27,625 nt of DNA from CAZWDO01 sp964632485 [NCBI: uncultured bacterium] (GTDB lineage Bacteria; JAGOEH01): the NCBI GenBank assembly GCA_964632485.1, contig CAZWDO010000002.1, positions 292,398 to 320,022 on the forward strand. The letters run 5' to 3'. Positions 1 through 11,834 of this stretch are shown in pieces. Each line of letters begins with the position of its first letter. Within the stretch, counting starts at the first letter, position 1. The notes under the pieces are model-generated. The model was not told where the DNA came from and did not search any database. It saw only the letters and a list, made by a program, of their open reading frames with translations. The position numbers and the translations under genes were made by a program.

Positions 1-186
1 CAATTTGACCTGCACCGGGTGATTGTGGGTGGAGGCCTTAACCCTGATAATATCGGCGAACTGCTGGAGCAGTACCAGCCCTTTGGATTGGATATCGCAT
101 CCGGGGTGGAGTATTCCCCGGGATTAAAGGACCCGCAAAAAATCAAGCGTTTATTTCAAGCAATTTATAAAAAGGAGATGAAATGA
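1..186 (+). CDS. trpF: Phosphoribosylanthranilate isomerase, C-terminal end only (5' end outside window)
   Basis: The reading frame is open from base 1 and ends at TGA 184-186, giving 61 residues of the C-terminus. TrpF isomerises N-(5-phosphoribosyl)anthranilate to CdRP in tryptophan synthesis. The visible part has the TrpF phosphate-binding end of the TIM barrel: a GGGLNPDNI segment, then LDIASGVE and PGLKDPQKI, all typical of the family's last two beta/alpha units. The stop overlaps the trpB start (ATGA), so the two are translationally coupled within a trp operon whose upstream part lies outside the window. The identification rests on these motifs and the trpB/trpA neighbours. Confidence 0.9.
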   Translation, partial: QFDLHRVIVGGGLNPDNIGELLEQYQPFGLDIASGVEYSPGLKDPQKIKRLFQAIYKKEMK

Positions 187-1433
187 ATATTGAATCGAGT
201 CCATTGCTTTCTGAAAGCGGATATTTTGGCGAGTATGGAGGCGCTTATATTCCAGAGGTTTTGTATGAAACCATCAAGCAACTGGAAGAGGCGTTTCGGC
301 TGGCAGTGGCTGACCCTCTTTTCTGGAGTGAATTTTTAGAGGTATTGTGTAATTATGCCGGGCGGCCGACTCCGTTGACCTATCTTCCCAATTTGAGCGC
401 TTCAATGGGGCATTCCCATATCTGGGTTAAACGCGAGGATTTAAATCATACGGGTTCGCATAAACTCAACAATGTAATCGGACAGGGATTAATTGCTAAA
501 CGTATGGGAAAAAAACGGATCATTGCGGAAACCGGCGCCGGCCAGCACGGGATGGCTACGGCTACTATGGCCGCCCGATTGGGATTTGAATGTGTCATCT
601 ATATGGGCGCTGAAGATGTTCAGCGTCAGTATCCGAACGTTTTTTGGATGGAGCAGTTGGGCGCCCGGGTGGTTGCTGTGGAAAGCGGAACGAAAACTCT
701 GAAGGATGCTATCAACGAAGCGCTGCGTGATTGGGCGACTAATTATCCGACAACCCATTATGCGCTGGGTACGGCCTGCGGGCCCCATCCCTTCCCGACG
801 ATGGTCTCCTATTTTCAATCCATCATCGGCAGGGAAGCTCGGAATCAGATACTCGAACAGACCGGCAAATTGCCGCAACGGGTCTATGCCTGCGTTGGAG
901 GCGGTTCCAATGCCGTCGGTATTTTCCAGGGATTTTTAAATGATGCGGTGGAACTTGTGGGCGTTGAAGCCGGGGGTGAAGGCATCGCAACCAATAATCA
1001 TGCTTCACGGCTCGATTCCCCGCATGCTTCTGTGGGTGTTTCCCATGGCTATAAATCGGTTTTTCTGCAAAACTCTGAAGGCCAGATGAATGATACATAC
1101 TCGATTGCCGCTGGTCTCGATTATGTGGGAGTCAGTCCCATCATGGCTAATTGGCGCGATACCGGACGGGTCCGTTTTATTTCGACTACCGACGATGAAG
1201 TGATCAACGCCTTGAAACTGGTCGTCCGCCATGAGGGTTTGATCCCAGCCCTGGAAAGCGCCCATGCCTTTGCCGGCGCCTTTCGTGAGGTTTCTCAACT
1301 CTCCGCGCAATCGCATATCATCATCAATCAATCGGGACGGGGAGACAAGGACTTATTCACTGTCGCCGATGCGCTTAATGATCCTCAATGGATTGAATTT
1401 GTCAAAGTAAGAGGAGGTTCTTATGACCATTAA
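183..1433 (+). CDS. trpB: Tryptophan synthase beta chain
   Basis: This 416-residue PLP enzyme condenses indole, channelled from TrpA, with serine to make tryptophan, in the cytoplasmic alpha2-beta2 complex. The PLP lysine lies in HTGSHKLNN (about K94), the catalytic glutamate in AETGAGQHG (about E116), and the cofactor phosphate loop is GGGSNAVG. Length is normal for the canonical TrpB family; the ending SGRGDKD is also standard. The start at ATG 183 is supported by AAAGGAG at 171-177 and by the ATGA overlap with trpF. The 3' end overlaps trpA by 11 bases, a coupling that helps equal subunit synthesis. The segment DVQRQYPNVFWMEQLGA differs slightly from enterobacterial TrpB but nothing catalytic is missing. 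Confidence 0.97.
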   Translation: MNIESSPLLSESGYFGEYGGAYIPEVLYETIKQLEEAFRLAVADPLFWSEFLEVLCNYAGRPTPLTYLPNLSASMGHSHIWVKREDLNHTGSHKLNNVIGQGLIAKRMGKKRIIAETGAGQHGMATATMAARLGFECVIYMGAEDVQRQYPNVFWMEQLGARVVAVESGTKTLKDAINEALRDWATNYPTTHYALGTACGPHPFPTMVSYFQSIIGREARNQILEQTGKLPQRVYACVGGGSNAVGIFQGFLNDAVELVGVEAGGEGIATNNHASRLDSPHASVGVSHGYKSVFLQNSEGQMNDTYSIAAGLDYVGVSPIMANWRDTGRVRFISTTDDEVINALKLVVRHEGLIPALESAHAFAGAFREVSQLSAQSHIIINQSGRGDKDLFTVADALNDPQWIEFVKVRGGSYDH

Positions 1434-2208
1434 TGATTATATTCAGGACAAACTGAAAACAAAAAAATTGACGTTGATGACTCATCTCATCGCCGGGTAC
1501 CCCTCATTTGATGATAACTGGCGCGCTTTGGAAATCATGATCAAACGGGGAGTGGATTTGGTGGAAATCCAGATGCCATTTTCCGAACCCATGGCAGATG
1601 GCCCTTTGTTCGTAAAGGCGAATCAGGAATCGTTAAAAAATGGTACAAATTGGGATCGGTATTTTAAATTTTTCGCAAAAGCCGCGTCCACTTTTGATAT
1701 TCCTTTTTTATTCATGGGATATTACAATTCAGTCTATCTTATGGGAGAGGATCGGTTTTTGGAACGTTTAACGCAAGTCGGCGGCAAGGGATTTATTATC
1801 CCCGATTTAGCGCTACCCGATGGAACTCCTTTTTTTCGCAAAGCCCTTCAAATTGAGTTGGCGCCGATTATGATTATTGCGCCCAACACAACCCCATCGC
1901 GTCTTGAAGAAATCATTTTTCAGGCCGGTGGTTTTTTATACCTGATGGCGCGGCGCGGCGTGACCGGCAACCTTACTGAATTTGATACCGATTTTGAAAA
2001 AATTGTAACTAATTGTCGTCAATTGACCCATCTGCCGTTAGGTGTGGGATTCGGCTTGTCCACAGTCGATCAGTTGAAATTTTTGGTCGGTAAGGTGGAA
2101 TTGGCGATTATCGGTTCCGCAATTTTAAAAAGTTGGATGGCGGGTGGAGAGAGAGCCCTGGATGAATTACTCGCCGGTTTTCAAACTATTTGTGAGAAAG
2201 GAAGTTAA
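1423..2208 (+). CDS. trpA: Tryptophan synthase alpha chain
   Basis: This 261-residue TIM-barrel enzyme cleaves indole-3-glycerol phosphate to indole and glyceraldehyde 3-phosphate and passes indole to TrpB. The two catalytic acids are visible in the block VEIQMPFSEPMADGP: E48 and D59 match E49 and D60 of the enteric enzyme. The phosphate-binding part is seen in GVGFGLST and AIIGSAIL. The start is ATG 1423, preceded by AGGAGG about six bases upstream and lying inside the end of trpB. The stop is three bases before the next gene, so trpB, trpA and the DAHP synthase form one transcriptional unit. Length and motif order are normal for the family. Confidence 0.96.
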   Translation: MTINDYIQDKLKTKKLTLMTHLIAGYPSFDDNWRALEIMIKRGVDLVEIQMPFSEPMADGPLFVKANQESLKNGTNWDRYFKFFAKAASTFDIPFLFMGYYNSVYLMGEDRFLERLTQVGGKGFIIPDLALPDGTPFFRKALQIELAPIMIIAPNTTPSRLEEIIFQAGGFLYLMARRGVTGNLTEFDTDFEKIVTNCRQLTHLPLGVGFGLSTVDQLKFLVGKVELAIIGSAILKSWMAGGERALDELLAGFQTICEKGS

Positions 2209-2211
2209 TAT

Positions 2212-3219
2212 ATGTTGATCGTAATGCATGGACAATCTACTGAACAAGAGCGACAACAGGTTGTAAACCGGATTGAAGAATTGGGATTGAGGGCGCATAT
2301 CATTCCGGGTCCGACTCGCTCGGCTATTGGAATTACTGGCAATACCGGTCCTATCGATGAGAACCTGTTTAATGATCTCGCCGGGGTGGTTCAATCTATC
2401 CGGGTAACAAAACCCTATAAACTGGTCAGCCGTGAGATGCAACCTGCGGATACTGTGATAGATTTGGGTGATGGTGTTATTATAGGCGGAAATGAGCTGA
2501 CAATCATTGCCGGCCCTTGTTCCGTGGAATCCGAAGAACAGATGCAGACGATTGCTTCCGAGTTAACGGCTATGGGTGTACGGTTATTACGCGGGGGAGC
2601 TTACAAACCCCGAACATCACCCTACGCATTTCAGGGGATGGGAGTAGATGGCATTAACGTGTTGAGTCGGATCAAACGTCAATTCGGTATGAAAACAGTT
2701 ACCGAAGTGATTGATACTGAAACTTTGCCGCTGTTGGCTGAGCATGCCGATATTCTGCAGATCGGCGCGCGGAATATGTATAATTATTCACTGTTGAAAA
2801 AAGTGGGGCAATGTGGCAAACCCGTTTTACTTAAACGTGGATTATCTGCGACTCTGGAAGAATTTTTAATGGCGGCCGAATATATTCTATCTCATGGCAA
2901 TTCACAGGTAATTTTGTGCGAAAGAGGAATTCGCACTTTCAACGATTATTCACGCAATACGCTGGATATCAATATTATTCCTAAAGCGCGGGAAATTAGC
3001 CACTTGCCCATTATCGTCGATCCCAGTCATGCTTCCGGGGACCGGCGCAGTGTGTTGCCGTTAGCGCGCGCAGCAATTGCCGCCGGCGCCCAGGGACTAA
3101 TCATTGAAGTTCATCATCGCCCGGATAAAGCCTTTTCTGATGGCGCTCAATCTATTTACCCCATGCAGTTAAAGGAACTTATCAAACAGGTTCGGCAAAT
3201 TCATGATTTAATCGTTTAA
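2212..3219 (+). CDS. aroF: 3-deoxy-7-phosphoheptulonate (DAHP) synthase, AroA-I-beta type with N-terminal ferredoxin-like domain
   Basis: This 335-residue enzyme joins phosphoenolpyruvate and erythrose 4-phosphate, the first step of the shikimate pathway. Residues 1 to about 65 look like the small ferredoxin-like regulatory domain known from the Thermotoga-type enzyme, where it mediates feedback by aromatic amino acids. The barrel follows, with IIAGPCSVES, GGAYKPRTSPYAFQG, LLKRG, CERGIRTF and DPSHASGDR; these carry the metal ligands and substrate contacts known for the family. No chorismate mutase domain is fused. The start ATG 2212 follows AAAGGAAG and lies three bases after the trpA stop, so this gene closes the trp operon and ties precursor supply to tryptophan demand (inference). 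Confidence 0.95.
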   Translation: MLIVMHGQSTEQERQQVVNRIEELGLRAHIIPGPTRSAIGITGNTGPIDENLFNDLAGVVQSIRVTKPYKLVSREMQPADTVIDLGDGVIIGGNELTIIAGPCSVESEEQMQTIASELTAMGVRLLRGGAYKPRTSPYAFQGMGVDGINVLSRIKRQFGMKTVTEVIDTETLPLLAEHADILQIGARNMYNYSLLKKVGQCGKPVLLKRGLSATLEEFLMAAEYILSHGNSQVILCERGIRTFNDYSRNTLDINIIPKAREISHLPIIVDPSHASGDRRSVLPLARAAIAAGAQGLIIEVHHRPDKAFSDGAQSIYPMQLKELIKQVRQIHDLIV

Positions 3220-3341
3220 CCCGGCTCGTATAGGCATTGAAAAGCGCTGCGCCCTATTAAAAATAGTTCTGTTCGGAAATCCGATAGCTTCTATCAGCTC
3301 TGAATGGCGATCGACGCGTTAACGGGTGAAATTTATTTTTG

Positions 3342-3370
3342 TTGTTTTTTTGACGTTTCAGTATTATATT
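3342..3370 (+). promoter_or_regulatory. Candidate promoter for the sensor diguanylate cyclase gene
   Basis: TTGTTT (3342-3347), a 17-base spacer and TATATT (3365-3370) lie in the 223-base gap between the trp operon and the gene starting at 3443. The gap otherwise holds only small hairpins (for example GATAG/CTATC at 3284-3296) without a U-tract, so I see no convincing terminator for the trp operon. The match is moderate, and TTGACG at 3350 is a competing -35 without a good partner. Confidence 0.4.
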
Positions 3371-3442
3371 GCGAATGTGCAAATATCTAAGGTTGTCGTT
3401 TTATTTTAGAGAATTTTATCAAAATAATTGCGGGGAGTATTT

Positions 3443-6400
3443 ATGCGCGGTTGTAGAAACAGAGCAATTATTTGCCGGTTTGTTATTCAGTGGTTATACA
3501 GTTTACTTTTTACAATAATTTGGGGGGGATTGACTTATTTTACTGCGGCAGCGAAACAACGAATAGAGACCCGTTTTATTTCCATCGGTAAAGCTGAGGG
3601 ACTTTCTAATAGTATTATCTATTCAATCATTCAGGATTACAAAGGATTTATCTGGTTGGGCACGCAGGGTGGGCTTAACCGTTTCGATGGGTATAAAATG
3701 CTGGTTTTCCGGCATGATCCGCTCGATTCAACGACAATTGCCAGTAATAATGCCGGAAATTTATATTTAGATCGAACCGGTTATATCTGGATCGGCACTT
3801 GGGGCGATGGATTGGATCGATTTGATCCGATTACGTGTCGATCAATCCATTTCACTCATGATGAACAATCTGATAAAGGCCTCTGCTCCAACTGTGTACA
3901 AACGATTCATCAGGATTTCAGAGGCAATCTGTGGATCGGTACGATTAACGGCCTTAATCGATTGGATACTCTCTCTCATAAACTCTGTTCGTTTTACTTT
4001 GGCAATCCCAAAGCTGATATTCCAGGCTTGAATCGTATTTGGAGCATCTGCGATACTCGGGATTCTCTGCTTTGGATCGGTACCGATTTAGGTCTTATCC
4101 TCTTCAATCCGATAACCGGCCAGCGGAAATTATTTCAACCAATGCCCCAATCTCCTGAGTATCTTGAAGCCAATCGAATTCGTAAAATATTTATCGATTG
4201 CCATGGAACGGTTTGGATTGGTTCTCAGCAAGGATTATTTACATTTAATGAAAAGACGGGTCTTTTTTGCCCCACGATTTTTAATGATTTTTTTTCAGTC
4301 AATCCCAATGATAAGTCAATTAACACTATTATTGAAACCGATAGTTTTCTGTGGGTGGGAACCAAACGCAACGGTTTATATCGTTATCACCCGCAAAGTG
4401 GAGAATTGACTTCATTTATTCATTCTTCAAGCGATCCCTATTCTATTCCCGAAAACGATATCAGAACTCTTTTACTCGATGCAACGGATGTTTTATGGAT
4501 TGGTATGCATGATGGCGGAATCTGTAAAACTGACTTGAAAAAACCAAAATTCCAGAGTTTACAATTTGATTTGCATTTTTCTCTTACCTTGAACGATCAA
4601 GGCGTATGGTCCATCTTTGAAGATTCTCACGCTAATTTGTGGCTGGGTACTCGTTATGGGGGTATTAATTTCTGGAATCGCGCCCTGGATACCATTGTTT
4701 ATTATAAAAATGAATCCAAAAATCCTAATAGTTTGAGCGATAATGACATATTGAGTTTTTTTGAAGACCGTACCGGTACGCTTTGGGTTGGAACCGATCG
4801 GGGGTTTAATCGATATAATGCGAGTACCGATAATTTTACCCGCTTTTATCACGATCCTAATGACTCAACAACCATCAGCGGCAACAGCATTTATGACATT
4901 TGTGATGATTCGGCAGGATATTTGTGGTTAGCCACATATCGAACCGGTCTCAACCGCTTTAATACGCAAACCGGTCAATCTCTGCGTTTTTATGCCAATG
5001 AATCTGATTCCAATAGCTTGTCGAATAATACGGTGTATTGCTTACTGCGGGATGCGGATGACTATATCTGGGTTGGCACTGAAAATGGTTTGAACCGGAT
5101 GAATCCTCAAACCCTGCAATTTGAAAATCAGGTTTTCAGTGATCATCGTACCTATCTTTTTAAAAATGAAAAGATAACCTGCCTTTGTCGCGCTGCCAAT
5201 CAATGCTTATGGATTGGTACTGCCAATGGTCTTTTTCAAATGGAAAGAAATTTCAATCAATTCACAAAATTTATCATCAAAGATGGTTTGCCGGGTTTGT
5301 TTATTAAAGGGATTCTTGAAGATTCACTGGAAAATTTATGGATCACAACCGACAATGGATTATGGTTTTTGAATCCGAAAAGCGGGTTGTCTTTCAATTA
5401 TAGCGCAAGTGATGGTTTGTTATCGTTGGAATTTTGCCAGAACGCAGCCATTCGCAGCCGGTCAGGCGAACTTTTTTTTGGAAATTTAAACGGTCTGAAC
5501 TGGATTCATCCCAATCAAATCCCCGATTATGAGTTTTCTTCACCTACTATATTGACTTCGTTTCGCATTTTTTCCCATGAGTATTTAACCGATTCGCTAA
5601 TATCTTATATAAAAGAAGTATCATTAGATTGGCGTGAAAATTCATTTTCTTTCGAATTTGTTACATTGGATTATGCGCTTGCGGAACGGAATTCCTACCG
5701 TTACCGATTGGCTGGTTTCGAAAATGAATGGAGTGAAAGAAGCAGCCGCCGTTTCGCAAACTATACCAATGTTGCGCCCGGTAATTATATTTTCCAGGTG
5801 AAAAGTGTTAATAGCAGCGGTCAATGGGATAAACCCGTAAATCTGCTGACAATTCATATCCATCCTCCTTTTTGGAAAGAACTCTGGTTTCGCGTTTTGA
5901 TGTTTTTACTGATTTTTTTAATTTTCTTTTCAGTTTATATTTTGCGGATTCGCTCCCTGCGCAATAAAGCTGAAAAATTGAGGATTATTGTCGAAGAACG
6001 AACCCAGGAACTTCAGATTGCCAATGAAAAATTAGAAAAAATGGCCCGTACGGATCCACTGACAGGATTGTCCAATCGCCGCGATATATTGGAAAAGATC
6101 GAATACCAACTGATGCAATTCAAACGGTACGGTCACCGCTTTACTATTTTAATTTGCGATCTTGATAATTTTAAATGCATCAATGATACTTATGGACATG
6201 ATTGTGGTGATTATATTTTAGTTGAAGCCGTAAAAATAATCAAATCCAGATTGAGAGAACAGGATATAGTCAGCCGCTGGGGTGGAGAGGAATTTCTGAT
6301 TCTGTTGAGTGATACTGATCTGTATGGGGGGCAGATAACAGCGGAACGGATTCGTATAGCCCTTGATACCTATATCTTTTATTATTGCAAACAGGAAATT

Positions 6401-6550
6401 CATCTGACTATGACAATGGGATTGTGTGAATTTGTGCATCAAATAACCATTAGTGAATGCATTAAAAAAGCAGATGAAGCGCTTTATAAGGGAAAAGTGT
6501 CCGGCAAGAATCAGATTTGCCTTGCGGATACACCCAATAAGGTCACTTAA
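3443..6550 (+). CDS. Membrane-anchored sensor diguanylate cyclase (two beta-propellers, Y_Y_Y domain, TM helix, GGDEF)
   Basis: This 1035-residue protein should make cyclic di-GMP from two GTP in response to a periplasmic signal. A hydrophobic N-terminus (to about residue 35) acts as a signal peptide. About 14 repeats of the form xLWIGTxxGLxRFDP follow (residues ~50-700), the Reg_prop signature, enough for two seven-bladed propellers. A Y_Y_Y domain (~725-805, with YRYRLAGFENEW) and a membrane helix (~815-835) precede a short coiled coil (EERTQELQIANEKLEK). The GGDEF domain runs from ~868 and has an intact GGEEF (947-951) and an RxxD inhibitory site (R938-D941) at the right spacing, so it should be active and product-inhibited. 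I chose ATG 3443 because GGGGAG precedes it by five bases; a TTG at 3428 in the same frame lacks this. Confidence 0.93.
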   Translation: MRGCRNRAIICRFVIQWLYSLLFTIIWGGLTYFTAAAKQRIETRFISIGKAEGLSNSIIYSIIQDYKGFIWLGTQGGLNRFDGYKMLVFRHDPLDSTTIASNNAGNLYLDRTGYIWIGTWGDGLDRFDPITCRSIHFTHDEQSDKGLCSNCVQTIHQDFRGNLWIGTINGLNRLDTLSHKLCSFYFGNPKADIPGLNRIWSICDTRDSLLWIGTDLGLILFNPITGQRKLFQPMPQSPEYLEANRIRKIFIDCHGTVWIGSQQGLFTFNEKTGLFCPTIFNDFFSVNPNDKSINTIIETDSFLWVGTKRNGLYRYHPQSGELTSFIHSSSDPYSIPENDIRTLLLDATDVLWIGMHDGGICKTDLKKPKFQSLQFDLHFSLTLNDQGVWSIFEDSHANLWLGTRYGGINFWNRALDTIVYYKNESKNPNSLSDNDILSFFEDRTGTLWVGTDRGFNRYNASTDNFTRFYHDPNDSTTISGNSIYDICDDSAGYLWLATYRTGLNRFNTQTGQSLRFYANESDSNSLSNNTVYCLLRDADDYIWVGTENGLNRMNPQTLQFENQVFSDHRTYLFKNEKITCLCRAANQCLWIGTANGLFQMERNFNQFTKFIIKDGLPGLFIKGILEDSLENLWITTDNGLWFLNPKSGLSFNYSASDGLLSLEFCQNAAIRSRSGELFFGNLNGLNWIHPNQIPDYEFSSPTILTSFRIFSHEYLTDSLISYIKEVSLDWRENSFSFEFVTLDYALAERNSYRYRLAGFENEWSERSSRRFANYTNVAPGNYIFQVKSVNSSGQWDKPVNLLTIHIHPPFWKELWFRVLMFLLIFLIFFSVYILRIRSLRNKAEKLRIIVEERTQELQIANEKLEKMARTDPLTGLSNRRDILEKIEYQLMQFKRYGHRFTILICDLDNFKCINDTYGHDCGDYILVEAVKIIKSRLREQDIVSRWGGEEFLILLSDTDLYGGQITAERIRIALDTYIFYYCKQEIHLTMTMGLCEFVHQITISECIKKADEALYKGKVSGKNQICLADTPNKVT

Positions 6551-6612
6551 TATTTTCACAATTACTATAAAATGAAGCCGTTTTAACCCGGGAATACACA
6601 TCCAGATAAATG

Positions 6613-6648
6613 AAAAAAGGCAGGTACCTACATGTACCTGCCTTTTTT
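6613..6648. terminator. Bidirectional intrinsic terminator between convergent genes
   Basis: A perfect nine-base stem GGCAGGTAC / GTACCTGCC (6619-6627 and 6634-6642) with a six-base loop is flanked by A6 on the left and T6 on the right. It therefore gives a GC stem followed by a U-tract on either strand. It lies between the stop of the diguanylate cyclase gene (plus) and that of the pyruvate oxidoreductase gene (minus), so it can end both transcripts. Confidence 0.93.
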
Positions 6649-6688
6649 CCGCTAAGCGTATGCTGAATGAAATTAAGACTTAATCAGT

Positions 6689-10213
<3,525 letters not shown>

Positions 10214-10278
10214 AAAAATTGCTCCTTTATGGTTAAAATATTGACAAACCCGATAAATAATGAAAAATTCGGGTACCT

Positions 10279-10308
10279 ATAATATATAATATCTGTTGGA
10301 AAAAGCAA
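10279..10308 (-). promoter_or_regulatory. nifJ: Candidate promoter for pyruvate:ferredoxin oxidoreductase
   Basis: On the minus strand TTGCTT (10308-10303) is followed after 18 bases by TATTAT (10284-10279); TATATT two bases earlier gives a 16-base spacer. The start point would be near 10272, leaving a leader of about 58 bases. An inverted repeat ACCCGA...TCGGGT (10248-10253 and 10269-10274) covers that start point. Confidence 0.55.
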
Positions 10309-10319
10309 GGCTAAAATCG

Positions 10320-10333
10320 ATTGACAAGTCAAT
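10320..10333. promoter_or_regulatory. Palindrome upstream of the pyruvate oxidoreductase promoter
   Basis: ATTGAC-aa-GTCAAT is a perfect six-base inverted repeat with a two-base spacer. It is centred roughly 55 bases upstream of the predicted nifJ start point, a position suited to an activator, and five bases after the recQ-like stop. It could also be a weak hairpin at the end of the recQ-like transcript, but no U-tract follows. No regulator is assigned. Confidence 0.3.
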
Positions 10334-10337
10334 TTGA

Positions 10338-11834
10338 CTATAGTTTTTTTGAAATTTGAGTAGTATAAGTTTGGTAAGTTTTAACCATACTTTCCCATCC
10401 CCTCAACTTTTGATCCGTTTTTTTTTCTTGGTCGCAAATACCGCAGGGTATCGTTATTTCTTGTCCTAAATAGGAGCAGATATAATTCATTCGGCACGTT
10501 TTTAATTCAATATAACGCATTATTTTGATTAACTCATCAAATTGACATATTCGAATTTCTTCTACCCGGTCATAATCAAACCATTCCGGGTCTAAATTCA
10601 TTTTAAAAAGGGGAGGGTACGGGATGTCATTTTTTTTTACAATATTTTGCTCCATCAAATCCACCAGAATTCTCTTTACCATTGAGTCGTCAAGCTGGCA
10701 CTTTCGGGCAAAATCTTGAATACTGAAACCGGTATGATTTAATTCAGTCAGAATTTGCTGATAGTATTTAATATGGGGGCGATGCGTATTAATAAAAAAT
10801 TCACGGATATGACGATCCTGTTCATGGAAGAATAGTACCGCTGAAGCCGGTTGACCATCGCGCCCGGCTCGACCGATTTCCTGATAATACTCCATAAGCG
10901 AACCCGGCATTTGAGCGTGGATGATATAGCGTAGATTTGATTTATTAATTCCCATCCCAAGAGCATTTGTAGCCGTCAGACATGAAATTTCATTTTTAAA
11001 AAAACGGGTTTCCCGGGTTTGTCGTTCTTGTTTAGGTAATCCGGCATGATAAAATTCGGCGGAGATGCCAATAGTCCGCAGCCATTGCGCGGCCTGTTCC
11101 GTGCGTTCCCGCGTTCCGCAATAGATAATGCCGGGAGGAGGATTGTTTTTCACTAACATCCCCAAGCGACACCATCGTTCTGATTCATCTTTGATTGAAA
11201 TAACGTTCAAAGCTATATTTGATCGTACAAGAGGACCCCGGTTTATCTCCATGTTTTCGCCGATCTGATTCTTGATATCATTTATGGCAGAAGACGTTAA
11301 AGAGGCTGACATTGCCAGCGTGGGTACTTGGGGGAAACGTTCGGTGGTTAATTCAACCAACCGGCGATAATCGGGGCGAAAATCATGCCCCCATACTGAA
11401 ATACAATGCGCTTCATCAATCGCAATAAAACTTATTTGTAAATTATCCAGGTTCTTTAACCACTGCCGGGAATGGATCCGTTCGGGAGCAAGATAAAGGA
11501 GCTTCAGTTTTCCCGTTGTGGCTAATTTCAGAATATAGCGGTTAGTGCCCGGATATTGTTGACTATTGATTGCGCCGACAGGCAGCTTTAGCTCCTGCAA
11601 TTGGCGGACTTGATCGCGCATGAGCGCAATCAGGGGCGATAAAACCAAGGTGATGCCCGGAAAAAATAAAGAGGGGAATTGATAACAGAGCGATTTGCCG
11701 AATCCTGTTCGCTGAATGGCCAGCACTCGTTTGCCCATTAAAATTTTCTGTATTATTTCCCATTGGTCGTCATGAAATCCGGGAATATGAAAAACCTGGT
11801 TTAAATAAGCTTCACATTGTTGACGGCTCCACAT
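10338..11834 (-). CDS. RecQ-family ATP-dependent DNA helicase, short form without HRDC
   Basis: This 498-residue 3'-5' helicase should unwind branched DNA in repair. Visible motifs are Walker A TGFGKS (K47), DEAH box (D140-H143) followed by CISVWGHDFRPDYRRL (the RecQ aromatic-rich loop), motif III as SAS, and motif VI QEIGRAGRDG. After the helicase core comes a zinc-binding/winged-helix region containing CRMNYICSYLGQ and CGICDQE; the usual final cysteine of the CGNCDxC pattern is replaced by glutamate. The chain ends soon after, about 110 residues shorter than E. coli RecQ, with no HRDC domain. Its start overlaps the end of the upstream methyltransferase gene by 23 bases, so it is the last gene of the parA operon. 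Confidence 0.9.
   Translation of the reverse strand: MWSRQQCEAYLNQVFHIPGFHDDQWEIIQKILMGKRVLAIQRTGFGKSLCYQFPSLFFPGITLVLSPLIALMRDQVRQLQELKLPVGAINSQQYPGTNRYILKLATTGKLKLLYLAPERIHSRQWLKNLDNLQISFIAIDEAHCISVWGHDFRPDYRRLVELTTERFPQVPTLAMSASLTSSAINDIKNQIGENMEINRGPLVRSNIALNVISIKDESERWCRLGMLVKNNPPPGIIYCGTRERTEQAAQWLRTIGISAEFYHAGLPKQERQTRETRFFKNEISCLTATNALGMGINKSNLRYIIHAQMPGSLMEYYQEIGRAGRDGQPASAVLFFHEQDRHIREFFINTHRPHIKYYQQILTELNHTGFSIQDFARKCQLDDSMVKRILVDLMEQNIVKKNDIPYPPLFKMNLDPEWFDYDRVEEIRICQFDELIKIMRYIELKTCRMNYICSYLGQEITIPCGICDQEKKTDQKLRGWESMVKTYQTYTTQISKKL

Noticed and set aside
489-878. Minus-strand open frame within trpB
   Set aside because: Mirrors a conserved PLP enzyme region; no motif or start signal of its own.
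3236-3300. Terminator or riboswitch after the trp operon
   Set aside because: Only short hairpins (CTATT/AATAG, CGGA/TCCG, GATAG/CTATC) with no U-tract and no known aptamer pattern.
3428-3442. TTG start giving five more residues to the diguanylate cyclase
   Set aside because: ATG 3443 has a well-placed GGGGAG; the TTG start has no site upstream.
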